DNA of 64,000 bases, from contig WIDE01000008.1 in the NCBI GenBank assembly GCA_015039315.1, forward strand, positions 193,722-257,721. Reading direction: 5' to 3'. The notes under the pieces are model-generated. The model did not search any database, was not told the DNA's origin, and worked only from the letters and a program-made list of their open reading frames with translations. Origin of the DNA: Clavulina sp. PMI_390. Its lineage: Eukaryota; Basidiomycota; Agaricomycetes; Cantharellales; Hydnaceae. Shown piece by piece: positions 24,459 to 36,485 of the stretch (position 1 is the stretch's first letter; each line of letters starts with the position of its first letter). A program made the translations under genes and the position numbers.

Positions 24459-27172
24459 ATGGCAGGAGGAAAGCCTATTAGCGGCGAGGTCGTTGCTCAG
24501 CACAACTCGCGGGAGAGCTGCTGGATTATCGTCCACGGTGCGTGCAGCTTGTTCACATGGATAGTGCGCATCATCATCGTGCGCTCATCGATACCCCGAA
24601 CGAATCAACCTTGCGTACCATGCGCGTGATGGGGTTGCGGTGGGTCTTGTTGGCATGACGAAACACTCTAGGCAAAGTCTATGATGTTACCGACTTCTTG
24701 GACGAGCATCCTGGTGAGTTAGCACATGTTTCTCTCAGCTATACTGGCGAATCCTGACCCCAGCAATTTTCTTAAACCCCTCATCCTCCCGAATACACGT
24801 GATCTCCCCTTGACATGCCTATCGCGTGATGCTATGCAGGCGGAAGTAAGATTATCCTGAAATATGCAGGCAAGGATGCGACGTGAGTGGGTTGTGTGCA
24901 AGTCACCGGGACGCCTCGTGTTGAGTGAAAATTTGGGGCGCATTATCTTCTGCTACACTGCTGAACTACAGGGAGGAATACGATCCCATACATCCTCCCG
25001 ATGCTATCTCGAATAACTTGCCCAAGGAGAAGCAGTATGTCCTTCCACCAATCGACTCGATGCTACCTGTCTTGAATCTCATGAGTGGATGTCACATGTG
25101 CGCCCTGTCTATCCGGCTCCCGATGCACTTAGTTTGGGTGCTGTGGATCTGGGTACAGTCAAAAAAGTGGTCAAGGAGGTGACGCAAGAGGAAAAGGAGC
25201 GCCTCGCTCGCTTTGAGAGCCGTCCTCCATTGGATGAGTGCCTCAGCTTGCATGACTTCGAGGTGAGTCCGAGTTCTGGACACCCAGAGGCTTCTAGATG
25301 ACTTCTGATAATTTGAACCAATAAAACCACATTCTTATATTCCTATTTGTCTGTTCAGGCTGTAGCAAAAGACGTTATGCCTTCGAAAGGCTGGGCGTAT
25401 TACTCCTCGGCCGCAGACGACGAGATAACGCACCGAGAGAACCACTTGGCGTACCACCGCATTTGGTTCCGACCTCGCATCCTCCGAGACGTGACGACGG
25501 TTGACTTCAGCACTACAATTCTTGGATGCAAGACGACTATGCCGATATACATCACTGCGACGGCGTTGGGCAAGTTGGGCCATCCGGAAGGAGAGCTTAA
25601 CCTGACCCGGGCAGCAGGGAAGAGGGGTATTATTCAGATGGTGAGTTTCCCTTTTCAAGGAAGGCTTGGACCGGCGGCATCCGTCCTCGAGCTCAATGCA
25701 TTCACTTCACACTAGATCCCCACCCTTGCGAGCTGCTCGTTCGATCAGATCATGGATGCCGCGCAGCCCAATCAACCCCAGTTCTTCCAGCTCTATGTAA
25801 ACAAGGACCGTTCTGTAACAGAGAAGATTGTCCGACATGCAGAGGAGCGAGGGATCAAAGGTCTCTTCATTACTGTCGATGCTCCTCAGCTAGGCCGCCG
25901 CGAGAAGGACATGCGTATGAAGTTCGAGGATGAGGCCAGTGATTTGTTGAAGGGTGATGAGGAGAAAATCGACCGGAGCCAAGGGGCAGCCAAGGCTATT
26001 ACGGTGAGTCCGGTTTTTGCCTTCATTGAGACCCTAAAGATTTACACTACCTTGCGTATTTTTTCTAGTCTTTCATTGATCCTGGCCTATCATGGCCCGA
26101 CATCCCCTGGTTCAAGACCATTACGAAAAGTCAGTCATGGGAGACTCATGACATCCGAGCAGACTGAACTAATCAGCCATTTTGATAATCTGAACGACAG
26201 TGCCAATCATCTTGAAAGGTGTTCAGTGCTGGGAAGATGCTGTTATGGCATACGAAGCAGGATGCCAAGGCATTGTCCTATCTAACCATGGTGGGAGACA
26301 GCTCGAGGTGCGCCGACTGTATTACATCATTCCTTTCTCGTGACCTCATGTTCCGTTCGCTTCGCCTCCTGCAGTTCGCTCGTTCTGGGATTGAGGTTCT
26401 TGTCGAGGTTGTTGCGGCGCTGAAGGAACGGGGAATGTTCCCTGATCCGAACTTTTCTATCTTCATTGATGGAGGCGTTCGGAGAGCATCTGATGTTCTG
26501 AAGGCCGTTGCTCTGGGTGCTACTGCTGGTGTGTTCCGTCATCATCACACATGAGCCACGAGACATGTGTTCAAGCGCCGCCGGCTATTATTTCTGATCC
26601 TTACATTCTTGGCAGTTGGAATTGGGCGGCCTTTTATCTATGCTTACTCTGCATATGGACAAGAAGGTACGCAAATGATCAATTTCGCAATTGTTCAAAA
26701 CGTTGAATGGCACCTCCAATCGTTCATCTTGTCTTATCACTTAATTCGCCATGCAGGCGTGGAGAAAGCTCTGCAGATCCTTCACGTGAGTTTCATCTTG
26801 CTGTCTCTGTTTTGCCGCCAAGCCACTCGCCACACTTGAGCTACTGCGCGGTGCTAATGGGGTCACCCTTTTCTACCCCTTCATACAGGATGAGTTTGAG
26901 ATGAACATGCGCCTTCTCGGCGCCCGGAACTTGAAGGAGGTCGTGCCTTCCATGGTCGACGCGAACAGTATTTCGAACCATTCTGTCTCTGTTCCAGAAG
27001 ATAGGCTATATGGAACAAATTGTGCGTAAATCCTTTCTGCGGTTGATCGAAACGTTCTAAAATCGTCGCACTGATGCGTTGCTTCTGCAACTCATACGTG
27101 ACTTCTCATCATCACATAGACGAAGGACTCAAAGGCCCACACCTCAGCAATATCAAAAAAGCCAAGCTCTGA
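24459..27172 (+). CDS. Flavocytochrome b2 (L-lactate dehydrogenase, cytochrome)
   Basis: Two-domain enzyme that oxidises L-lactate to pyruvate and passes electrons from FMN through heme b2 to cytochrome c. The N-terminal cytochrome b5 domain starts right after the [42 protein letters not shown] with the first heme His, and [12 protein letters not shown] with the second. The FMN-dependent alpha-hydroxyacid dehydrogenase domain includes [52 protein letters not shown], the catalytic block [16 protein letters not shown] (base His and substrate Arg), and [20 protein letters not shown] followed by TAVGIGRPF. It ends SNIKKAKL at 27172. About ten introns are removed in phase. The yeast enzyme carries a mitochondrial presequence; only about seven residues precede the b5 domain here, so location is uncertain. 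Confidence 0.93.
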
Positions 27173-27703
27173 TGCTTTTCGGGTCCCATCAAGGCGGGTT
27201 CCCCGCTTGGCATCTTCGCTTCAGAAAGATATCCAAACGTTCACCTTCATCCCCGCGGGAGATGTGCCGATAATCGTTATCAAAACGTTACCCACGTCCA
27301 TATAAATAAGATTTCGGTATTCATAGAACTAGCACTCAGAATTTTCCATGGATCGAGATAGTACAAATTGGGAAGATAGTAAAGATAGATCATTTGTGGG
27401 AGTGTAAAACTTTCCAGCAGGAGCGTTCACTGGTCCTTCTATAAGGGACCCAATGACTGGCTGCTGGAGGCCTTGTAGAAGGAAAACGAAGAATAAACGG
27501 CGCGGATGGCACGGGTCGGGGTATAGGATGCCATGCGATCACCTGCTGAGAAGAGGGCATAATGGGTCGTAAAGAGTCGGGACAGAGGTGGTCATACTTC
27601 CAACACAAAACACGATGTACATGGAATAAGATAGGAGACGTTCAGATTGCCCTAGTGGGTGCTCGAACATAGATACTCGGTCTTGGAAAATGCTCATATA
27701 TTG
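27173..27703. other. Convergent intergenic region
   Basis: 530 bp between the stop codons of the lactate dehydrogenase (+) and the BRCT protein (-). The sequence is rather A-rich around 27290-27420. No gene is supported. Confidence 0.55.
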
Positions 27704-30362
27704 TTGATCTCCTCCTCATCGCTGTCCACCTCCACGGGCTTGAAGGTGGCTTTGAGCGGGCTTGAGACTTTTGCTGGAGAATAACAGGTCGTCGTTTTCA
27801 GAATTAGTATCATGCAAGACATGAGGCAATCTGGAGAGGTTCACTCACGAGCATACGCCGAACTCCTTTGACGAGCCCGTTCCAAAGGTGGCAACGAGTC
27901 TAAAGAGAATAGGATAGATGAGCAATTGGTTGACTGTCATAAGTTGAATGTGAACGAACTAGCGATAGAGGGCTTTGAGAATGATAATCGAATTGATGGC
28001 TCTTGGGACTCTTCCTCTTCCTCCTCCGCCATAGACGGCAAGGATGAAGGTCCCATTGTCCCCGGGAAAAGATTTGAGGGACCAGAGATATCGAATGCGG
28101 GGACCATGGATTTTCGCCGCTGATGACGGAGAAAAGGAGAACATGGTAAGCCAGGTTTCGGTGTGGGTAGGTGGGATAGGGACTTACTTTACCACCTGTC
28201 ACAACAGGTTCGAGTTCGTCAACAATGAATCTCGCCTCGTCCACCTTTTCTCGCTTCTCCGTGCATTCAACAACCCATCCAATCCCAACCATGAACGGCT
28301 TGGGGTCGTTATAGAGCTTGTGCTTGGATAGTGTCGTAGGTGAGCCCGACTTGAACACAATGTGAGTGATGCTTGGTGTAAGTCGCGATATGATCTATAT
28401 AGAGGCCACAACAGGGAGGTCAGTGTTCCAGCCCGGGAGCCCCGAATAATCTGCACATACCCTCGCGCCGAGTCCCTTCAACATATTGACAAACAACTCG
28501 CCAGCATCAGCACCGTCGTCAGTCTTGACATCCACATAGATCACACAATCTTTGAGGATTGTGAGTTTCTTTGCCTTCTTTTTCTCGCCACTCGCACCAA
28601 CTTCTGCACCGGGAGATATGACAGTAGAGTCATTTGCCTCGGGCATCATCATGGTCTCATCGGCAAGGGAACGTGAAGCAATGGAGGCTCGTCGATTACG
28701 CTGCTCACGGCTCGTTGAGGGGCCAGCTTGCTCAGGGGAGGTAAGGCCAATAGCTGCAGTGGTGCCCGGGCTGCTCGCAACAACAGTGGCATCTAAAGGT
28801 GTCTGAGCCTCCTCGATAGGGCCTGAAAGCGCAGCAGCTTGAAATACTGTTTCGGCTCGAGCAGCAAGAGCGGCGCTGGCACTTCTGGCCGGAGGCGGCC
28901 CCATAGCGGACAGGGTGCGGCGGGCAGGAATGCCAGCAGTCGTACCAGAGGGGCGTCCGCGGCCAATCTGAGCGTAGGGGCCAGCACCCGGGCCAGTCGA
29001 TCGGCGCAACATTCCCCCACTTGCCATACTCCCGGCACCAGGTCGTGTCACGATGGCCGAGGAGGCTCGTGCAAGAGGTCTATGCACTCCCGTTCCAGCG
29101 CTACGCAAGGGTTTCGGGGGTACGCTCGTCGATGCACCAGGGGTTGAGCTGCCTGCGATCTCAGACGAAGCCCCTCCACCAAGGGATGCACGGATCCTCG
29201 GCATAGCGAGTTTCTCGAGAGCAGAGGTCAAATTCGACAACGACGTTTGGGTTGATGTATGAAGGGTGGATCGTTCCGAGAATCCCAGAGATGTACCTGG
29301 ACGGGAAGGCACATCAGTGAAGACTGGTGCTGTGCCACTCGAAACAGATCTCTTGCTTGGATGAGGGAGAGACTTTGACGGTGAACGGGGAGGGAAGGAT
29401 TTCTGAGCCTTCAGTGATGTCGAGGGTGCATTGCCACCAGTACTTGATGCTGTAGAGGAATGCAAAGGTGTGGATGCTGGAGGCGGAAGAGCGGTAGAAG
29501 AGCCGCCAGAACCCGCTGGAGCGTGGAAGAATGCGGTAATCTTGGATTGCGGTGCCGCTGACGAGCTGGAAGCAACTCGTTTGGGGATCAACGAGGCTTT
29601 GGGTACTGGAAGACTGCTACCAGAGGCCACTTTGGATTTCTTGGATGGAGAATCAACAAGCACCGATATCTCATTCGCCTCTTGGATGGATCTTTTGTTC
29701 CTCCGTTCCACAGCTGGGCTGGGCGCGCCAACCTCAAGTTGAGAGGAGCCCGTTCTGCTTGTACGTGCGAATAGCTCACCCGACAAATTTCCTGTTGGTG
29801 CACTAGCCGATTTGACCATGGAGAGGCCTGTCGCAGAGCTTGGAGGGCTATTGATCGTAATGAACGGATCAGCCAAAGAGATCGGGATGATCGTTGTTCG
29901 AGTTGGCGACGCGGATCCACGAGGCATTGAGAGTCCATCCATGAATGGGTCGGAAGAGACAGGGACCGTGTTTTTTGGTGGTCGGATCATGCTCTGAGAC
30001 GAGGCATCGTGGTTGGAGCCCAGTGATGAGGCAACAGGACGAGTGGGAGAGGTGTGGAGCACAAAAGGTTTCAGCCTCTTCACAGGAGCCGGTGGGCGCT
30101 GCTCATCTTCGGACGGCGATACAGCGCGCTTTTTACCAAGGGCTGCTGGTTTTGGCAAAGGTTTCTTGGGAAGTTCTTTAGAATGTTCGTTTCTTGGCAT
30201 CTTTGTTGGAGAATTGGTAAGTGCGTCTCCAAGAGGCTGGCGTCCAAGGTGCTCGACTTGAGCTCTTGTGCGAATGATATAACGTTGTCTAGTCACAGTG
30301 TTAGGGACGAAGGTAGGGGCATGCTTCCTTCTATTCGTGGATGGCCGCGTCGGGTTTGACAT
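27704..30362 (-). CDS. BRCT-domain protein, microcephalin type
   Basis: The first exon is long (ATG at 30362 to about 28470). It encodes MSNPTRPSTNRRKHAPTF, a basic, serine/proline-rich disordered region with many SP sites and patches such as KKRAVSPSEDEQ, and then the start of a BRCT domain, LTILKDCVIYVDVKTDDG and NMLKGLGARV. Later exons supply the rest: ITHIVFKSGSPTTLSKHKLY, DPKPFMVGIGWVVECTEKRE, KVDEARFIVDELEP. The domain most resembles the N-terminal BRCT of microcephalin (MCPH1), although it sits at the C-terminus here. The gene ends with RRKSMVPAFDISGPSNLFP, an acidic patch, a short exon, and SSPLKATFKPVEVDSDEEE before the stop at 27704. A role in DNA damage response or chromosome condensation is expected from the family; the exact orthologue is uncertain. 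Confidence 0.82.
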
Positions 30363-31577
30363 CGGTCAAGTCACCATGCGCGATTGTACAAGGTGAAAGC
30401 AAGGTTATAACACCTCTTTCCAGGTACTTTCCAGACGTTATCGAATGCGACCAGAAGGTTCAGTTGAGCGATTGGGCTCCCAGTGGTGTCGCGATGATGT
30501 TGTTGGCGTGTTGAGCAACAAGTCCAAATAAGTCACCACACCACTATCGCGCCGCAGCGACCTCTTGTTTCCAACTTTACTCTTGTTGAATCGGCTGCTC
30601 AATGAAACTCGTGTTTACGAGAAACCCATGCGCTCCAATTGACGGCCCTCGCCGTGCTCCTTGTGCTAGATCACGCCCCCAAATTGGTCAATGATGCACA
30701 GTTCATTCCATCCTCCCGAGTCCCAAGCAAGAAGGCGTATTGACAACATGTCCAGCCTCGTGGGTGGCATAAATTTGAGGAAGCGCCCAGTCTATAATTA
30801 TGGATGTCCGCAAGCCCATGACACTGGCGCCCGTTTCACCAGTCATCCGAGGAATCCATTCACCATAGTATCGGCTAGAATTGTGTCTGCTTAGTCATGA
30901 TCACAGCGTGCAGTTGCTTCCTCAAAGATTGTTGGCCATGAGCCGTCCAGAGTTGTGGAGCTCATTTTTGTTATTCTCTATGACATCAATCGCTTAGAAC
31001 ACACCGTTGTATATCAAGACTATCCTTGTTCCCCTGCCCCTAAGTGCGCAGAAACAAGCTGATTATCGACGAGGCTCATGCAATTTGCACCCTTTTGCTT
31101 GAGCGAGTGAACCTCGTAGGCTCAGCTATGGGTGATCAGGTAGTACTCTATAATGTTTCAGACCAATCGCGCCTCGGATCTTTTCCAAGTCTCCTCATAT
31201 CCTCGGCGCATGCAGGTTGACGCTTGGGGCTCTCGGGGCCGGTTGAAGATCTTCACTAGCCTCCACCTGAGGAAGTAAATCCAATCACTGACTGGATGCA
31301 CAATCAGATCTTTCATTTTACTGTTTATGAAAAGAACCAGCGGCGTCTGTCTTACTCCCCGAACAACTCATTTCGCGATCACTTCCGCATGACGGACCGG
31401 CTGAATCCCCTTTATAAGCATTTGTACGATTGCGACGATCCCTCTGGTTTTTACCCCTCAGTCCTCTTTGCACGATACCCTGTCCTTTTTCGTCTTTTTT
31501 TTCTTTTATATTTTCTCCATTTTCCATCCACCACCCCCGCTTCTCCCTCGGGTCGCGGCGAAGCCCATACCATCACA
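30363..31577. other. Intergenic region with the promoter of the first DUF6534 gene
   Basis: 1.2 kb between divergent genes. The right 350 bp are recognisably similar to the region before the second DUF6534 gene at about 36130-36480 (shared strings around AAGTAAATCCAATCAC, TTCCGCATGA and the TATA box), so the duplication includes the promoter. A CGGACCG palindrome is at 31393-31399. No gene is seen in the left part. Confidence 0.6.
31413..31417 (+). promoter_or_regulatory. Putative TATA box of the first DUF6534 gene
   Basis: TATAA in the context CTTTATAAGC, 165 bp before the ATG. The paralogue has CTTATAAGCC at the matching place (36331-36335). Conservation between copies supports it. Confidence 0.55.
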
Positions 31578-33622
31578 ATGTCGAACTCTACCACCACACC
31601 CCAGATCCCGGTAGCTGAGATGACCCTCTTAGCCCGGGACTTGGTGGGCCCATTACTAGTGGGCGCCTTGCTCAACGCCTGGCTGGTGAGTGCTTACCCG
31701 ATTCTCCGGAAGCGGATCAACGAGCTAAACGATTCGGATCCCCTAGTATGGTGCCTTCATGATGCAGGTCTTCAAGTACTTCCAGCAAGCACCAAAGTGC
31801 GTGTTCCCTCATAGCGTATTTTCTTCATAGACTCGATGCTAACTATCCGAAAAGAGATCCGCTGTGGATGAAGGGCATGGTTGGTGGCCTCGCACTTCTC
31901 GACACTTTGAACTCGGCCCTCTCCTGCGCTGTAGCATATGATTTTGCTGTCAATGATTTTGGTGTGCTTCCTCCTGCGTTATTTTGTGGCCACTTCTCTA
32001 AACTTGCTTGTCTGTTAGGCGATGTTTCCAAGATTCTCGTAGGCACCCCAGGTAAGCAGTCTTTTGACCAGAGGCGTTCATCCTTCTGACATTCACTCCA
32101 GTGTTTGCTGCTAGTCAGTATTCGATTCACCACACCTCCGCAACGACATCACCCCACTAACCTTTGGCATTCGTCACCTCTACAGTGATTATCTCGGTCA
32201 GTTCACCAACGAGCCATGCATACGCGCAGTTCGTAGCTCACAACAATGTCTCGAAATTAGGTCGCAATCACCGGCTCTGTCGTGCAGATGTTTTTTGGAT
32301 TGTAAGTTGACCAGGTTGAACTAATTGAGTCACATCGCCGTGCGTAGCTCCATGGACTAACTGTTGCAATTTGCGCATATAGCCGTGTAAAGTGGCTTAC
32401 CGGAAATCTCTGGTTGGGGTGGGCAGTGATTTCTGCTGCATTCCTGCAAGGCCGTAAGTGCCAAAGAATTCTCCCGACTCAGTGTCACTTCGGATGATTA
32501 TTGACCACTGACTCTTCAATTCAGTGCTTGGAATTGCTACCTCCACTGGTAGGTATCTCATTTCGGCACGCGAGTCTTCTGTCGATCAGCTACTAAAGTT
32601 TGGAACCGCTAGCCGGCTATGTTATTCGAGAATTCGTACAATACTACAAGTTTCGAGGTTTGGTCACTGGTATGTTGCCTTGACTACTAAATCTCCATCG
32701 TAACTGGTCTCGTCTGATCCATGAAGTGTGGCTGTACTTCTCTGTAGCTTGGCTAATTCTCGCTGCCGTTATCGACTTGTCTATTGCCACTGTTCTCGTC
32801 ACTTTCTTAAGGAAGGCGAGGACAGGGTTTGAGGAGACAGACGACTTTTTGGCGTCCCTAACCAGGCGTGAGTGTTTCTCGCTTGCGTTGATGACAATAA
32901 AACTCATGAACCTCTCACTCAGTGACCATTCAAACGGGATTGATCACTGGTGCGCGCGGACAAACCATCCCATGCTGCCGGCAAGCTAACCAGTTGACCC
33001 ATCATTACAGCTGTGTGGGCGACCGTTGACGCCATCATCTTCGTCAGTGCTGTCCCAACTATCAAATTCACTGCTGCTCTGACTGACTCATATCGCCCAT
33101 ACAGCTGACTCTGGACAACAACTGGCATTTCGTGTTGGTCATGTCATTGGCAAAGCTGTTGAGTTGATCGCGCTAATCCCCCGCATAACAAGTACTAACC
33201 CGCGGCTTTCCAGATACGGGAACTGCCTTATGAGTTCTCTCAACGCTCGTGCAGAACATTCTCAACAGTTGAGTTCGGCGAGACGACAGAAATATGTACG
33301 TCAAAGCTTGTTGATTGAATCCTGTGGCTGGGCCACTGATTAATCTTCTGCGCGCAAATGGCCTCCTCTCACCATCATGTAGTCCGGCCAAAGTAAACAA
33401 AACAACACCCATGTGGATGTCCACGTCACCACATCCTCGGGTGTCCACGTGGATGAGTTCGAGATGGAGGTCCCACGTGTCTATAGCGCACCTCCAAGCC
33501 CCATCAACCGACATCACAGACAGCCAGCTCCTAGTGCTGGGCCAACCTTTGTGCCGATCCATGAGGTTGCGAGCATCGGGAGCAGCCGGCAAGATGACCG
33601 AAAACTTGTCTGGGATATGTGA
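31578..33622 (+). CDS. DUF6534 seven-helix membrane protein, copy A
   Basis: Member of the DUF6534 family, multi-pass membrane proteins expanded in mushrooms with no established function. It starts MSNSTTTPQIPVAEM, then LARDLVGPLLVGALLNAWL; an intron leads to VFKYFQQAPKDPLWMK, the family-typical start of the second helix. Later helices include GGLALLDTLNSALSCAVAY, VKWLTGNLWLGWAVI, LYFSVAWLILAAVIDLSIA and LRKARTGFEETDDFLASLTR, followed by LITAVWATVDAI and LAKLYGNCLMSSLNAR, a motif typical of the family end. A hydrophilic tail of about 85 residues ends RKLVWDM. It is split by about ten short introns, all in phase. Copy B at 36486 has the same structure. A signalling or transport role is speculation. 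Confidence 0.88.
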
Positions 33623-33942
33623 GATAGCACCCCGTATTATGCTAGCTCATTTCGGCCGTTATCTCCGCTTTGCTGTATTATTGTTCGCTCACCTTCTATT
33701 ATCCGCGCCACCGATCATTTATGTATAACGTAGCTTTCCTGTAACAACAGCGCCCAAGGACATTCACGCGTCGCTCCTTTCTTGCAATCTATTTTGGGCT
33801 CATTTGGGGCTGGGTGGCCCATCATTGCCACCCTCACGAGATATCAAGACAGCATCATTACCTTGTTATCAGGCGAACGGTATACATGTATAGATATACA
33901 TTCTGATAAGCGAGCACATGTCGTATATCACCCTGATGTTGA

Positions 33943-35330
33943 TCATCGCGACGTAACAATCTTGGCAAGCTCTGCCTGCGGCTCACGAGCCAGGAAGAAA
34001 GAAGAGTGTATGATCCTATGGATACTATGGGTCGGAAATATGTTAGAGAACAACAGAAGCTGATTGTGAAACTCCACATTGAAGATCACAGTTGGCATAC
34101 CCTGAAACAATCAAGACAAGTTCTTGATCATCAAAAGGGTGATACCTCAGCATAGGATACTATTTAGCGCAGATGCATACCAAAGGAGGAAGTGCATTGC
34201 TATTCGTCAGGATATGTCACTACTATTGGAGTCAATGTGAGGACTCGAGCGTTTTGCCTTGCGACTTTCGAATTGAACGTCGCCATGCTTGCGACCTTAT
34301 CCCACAACACGGACTCGATATGTACGTAGGCGGCGTGTTCGTCAAGAGCTAGTTTCCTCTGGTTGAGTGGGATCGGGATTTCCTTGAACGGGTGGATTAG
34401 ACGGGACAGTTAGCGATGAAGTAGTGCAACAAATTTTTGAATCATACACTGACAGATAGAGCGAAGCCTAGGCGCACTTAACAGGAAATAACGTCTCAAA
34501 AGCCCAAAACCATACTGCCGGGATCACCGTCATTATTCGGGTTGACTACATTAACCTAGTTTCTGCCGACATCGAGAAATGAAGACGACAATGGAGAGGA
34601 GACACAGATTGAGCCTAATAAACTTGCATTTAGTATAAACGTCCCGATACTCAGCAGTGCCGATGGCAGTGCTGGTGCTAGGCAATGGACAATGGACAAT
34701 GGACAATGGACAATGCCGCAGAATTGGTTGCACCAGGCTACTGTTACTACGGTATGACTCATGACTTGCAATGAGATTTAATGAGCGCCGAAGAGAAGAG
34801 CCCGCCTCGTTGGACCAGACTGTTCGGGACCAGGTAATGCAGAAGCCGGGCGTTCGCGGTTGGCAAGATCACCATTCTCTTATAATTAGAGAATACCTCG
34901 ATCATGTGTCACTCTTTCTTTTTAGTAACCTGGACTTTGGGAGCTCGAGAATTGACCCGACAAGACGGCACATTAGGTTTATTTCACTCCCGACTTGGCG
35001 CGGGCTTTTACAGACCATAGGAAGTAGGCCACAGTAAGAGTATTAATGGCAGCGAGATTGTAGGAAAGAAGGGAAGTCACAGATCCATGCCAACACCCAA
35101 CCGGATTGATTCGGAGTTGTAGGTGCGAGTCACATCAATGGAGTACAGACAGGCCCATTGTAGTTACGTTGTGTATCACTGCTGGTGCCAATGCCAATGG
35201 AGAGATGGAGTCCTAGGGCAAGAGGAAAGTAGCTATCGATCTTGAGCTGCGTACGACTATCGAAAATTCAAGGCAAGAGCGGAGAGATGATGCATCGAGC
35301 CAGAGAAGCTGGTAGAGCTGACATTTCCAT
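33943..35330 (-). pseudogene. Decayed rhamnogalacturonan hydrolase (GH28) copy
   Basis: Relic of a fourth GH28 gene in the order expected from the intact copies. The minus strand from about 34005 reads SSFFLAREPQAELAKIVTSR then stop at 33943, matching [20 protein letters not shown] stop of the gene at 38844. At about 34625-34740 it reads WCNQFCG and, in a shifted frame, TAIGTAEYRDVYT, matching WCNQSGG and [13 protein letters not shown]. At 35287-35324 it reads SSTSFS and MHHL, matching [12 protein letters not shown]. The spacing between the last two blocks, about 650 bp, equals that in the intact gene. Between these blocks the sequence is frameshifted and mostly unrecognisable; the signal peptide end is not found. 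Confidence 0.68.
34683..34715. repeat. Heptamer tandem repeat inside the GH28 relic
   Basis: Four perfect copies of CAATGGA followed by CAATG. The array interrupts the sequence between the two conserved blocks WCNQ and YVYT of the decayed GH28 copy and is absent from the three intact paralogues, so it arose after the duplication. Confidence 0.9.
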
Positions 35331-36485
35331 GGAGTGTGCACTTATCGAGTGCGAGAGTTTTTAATATGTCGGTTAGGCATTAGATCAGAACAACATCCAC
35401 CCCCATTGAATCGCCTCAAGAGGGTGGGCCCTTGACAAACAGACTTCAAGTGGGTCACGAGCAATGTTCCCACGATCAGGATTTTGTTGGTTCCCATGGC
35501 CCACACTCAGTTCACGTTTCGTCTTGCACCTGGCATCAGACAGGTATAACGGCAATACAGACCAGACGCAGCAGGTCATGCTAGTGTTTATAGCGATGTT
35601 CTTGTCTAGCGTAGCTCTCTCACGAACCAACCTCAAACGTGTGTCTGATTGCCCAGAAAGCGGCCAATAGTGTTGCTCCCATAAACCTTTGGGTACCATC
35701 AGAATAAGGCTCAGCCGCTTCACATGATACTATCCTTGCCATGATAGCAAGATTCAAGCAGGAGGGGTGGGCATTGGCCCAGCCTTTACACCGCGCATTA
35801 AATTTCCCTCAGAAGCACCCCCTTCATATACGAAAACTTTGCACACCAGTCCCACAGACAAGCAAACCAAGGCATCTGTTCCACACCAGACTTCTATATT
35901 CCGTCGATCGACCATCTAGGTGAAGGGGATACGATTTTCGTGGACCGTGCGGGCGGAGCTTTCATGCCAGCCAATTCTGGCAAGCGGGGGAGATTTACTT
36001 TTCCTCGTATATGCACGCTCCAGGGCTAGTTTTTCAACGCGCCTTTAGGTATGAGCCTCCCATACTGGGAACACTAAGGTATAGCAATCTTCTCGTCATG
36101 CTGTTAACTACTTGGATCGATCAGATGAGCTTTTGAGTGTGGACTATCGGAGCTGGTCGAGGATGTTCGCTTCGTGGAGCCGGCCCCGAATGAGATAGGC
36201 GGCCTCCCGCCTTAGGAACTAAATCAATCACCGACCAGGTCTCGATGAAATTAGCTTGCGGCGTCCTTCTGGCTCCCCGGGTGACTTTTTTCGCGACAGT
36301 TCCGCATGAACGCCCGGCTGGGTTGCACCTTATAAGCCCCAGTTGATGTGGCGGGCCCTCTGGTTGATATCGCCCCTCTATTTTCGTGCCCCGATACCCT
36401 CTTATCTTCTCTCTCCCTTCTTTTGTGTTTTTCTCTCAGTCATCTCATTCATCCCCTGGGCAGTGGCAAGCTCCGTATCCTCACA
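35331..36485. other. Intergenic region with the promoter of the second DUF6534 gene
   Basis: About 1.15 kb. The left half may contain unrecognisable remains of the 5' half of the GH28 relic. The right 350 bp resemble the region before DUF6534 copy A. The final 120 bp before 36486 are C- and T-rich. No intact gene is seen. Confidence 0.5.
36331..36335 (+). promoter_or_regulatory. Putative TATA box of the second DUF6534 gene
   Basis: TATAA in CTTATAAGCC, 155 bp before the ATG and aligned with the TATA box of copy A. Confidence 0.55.
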
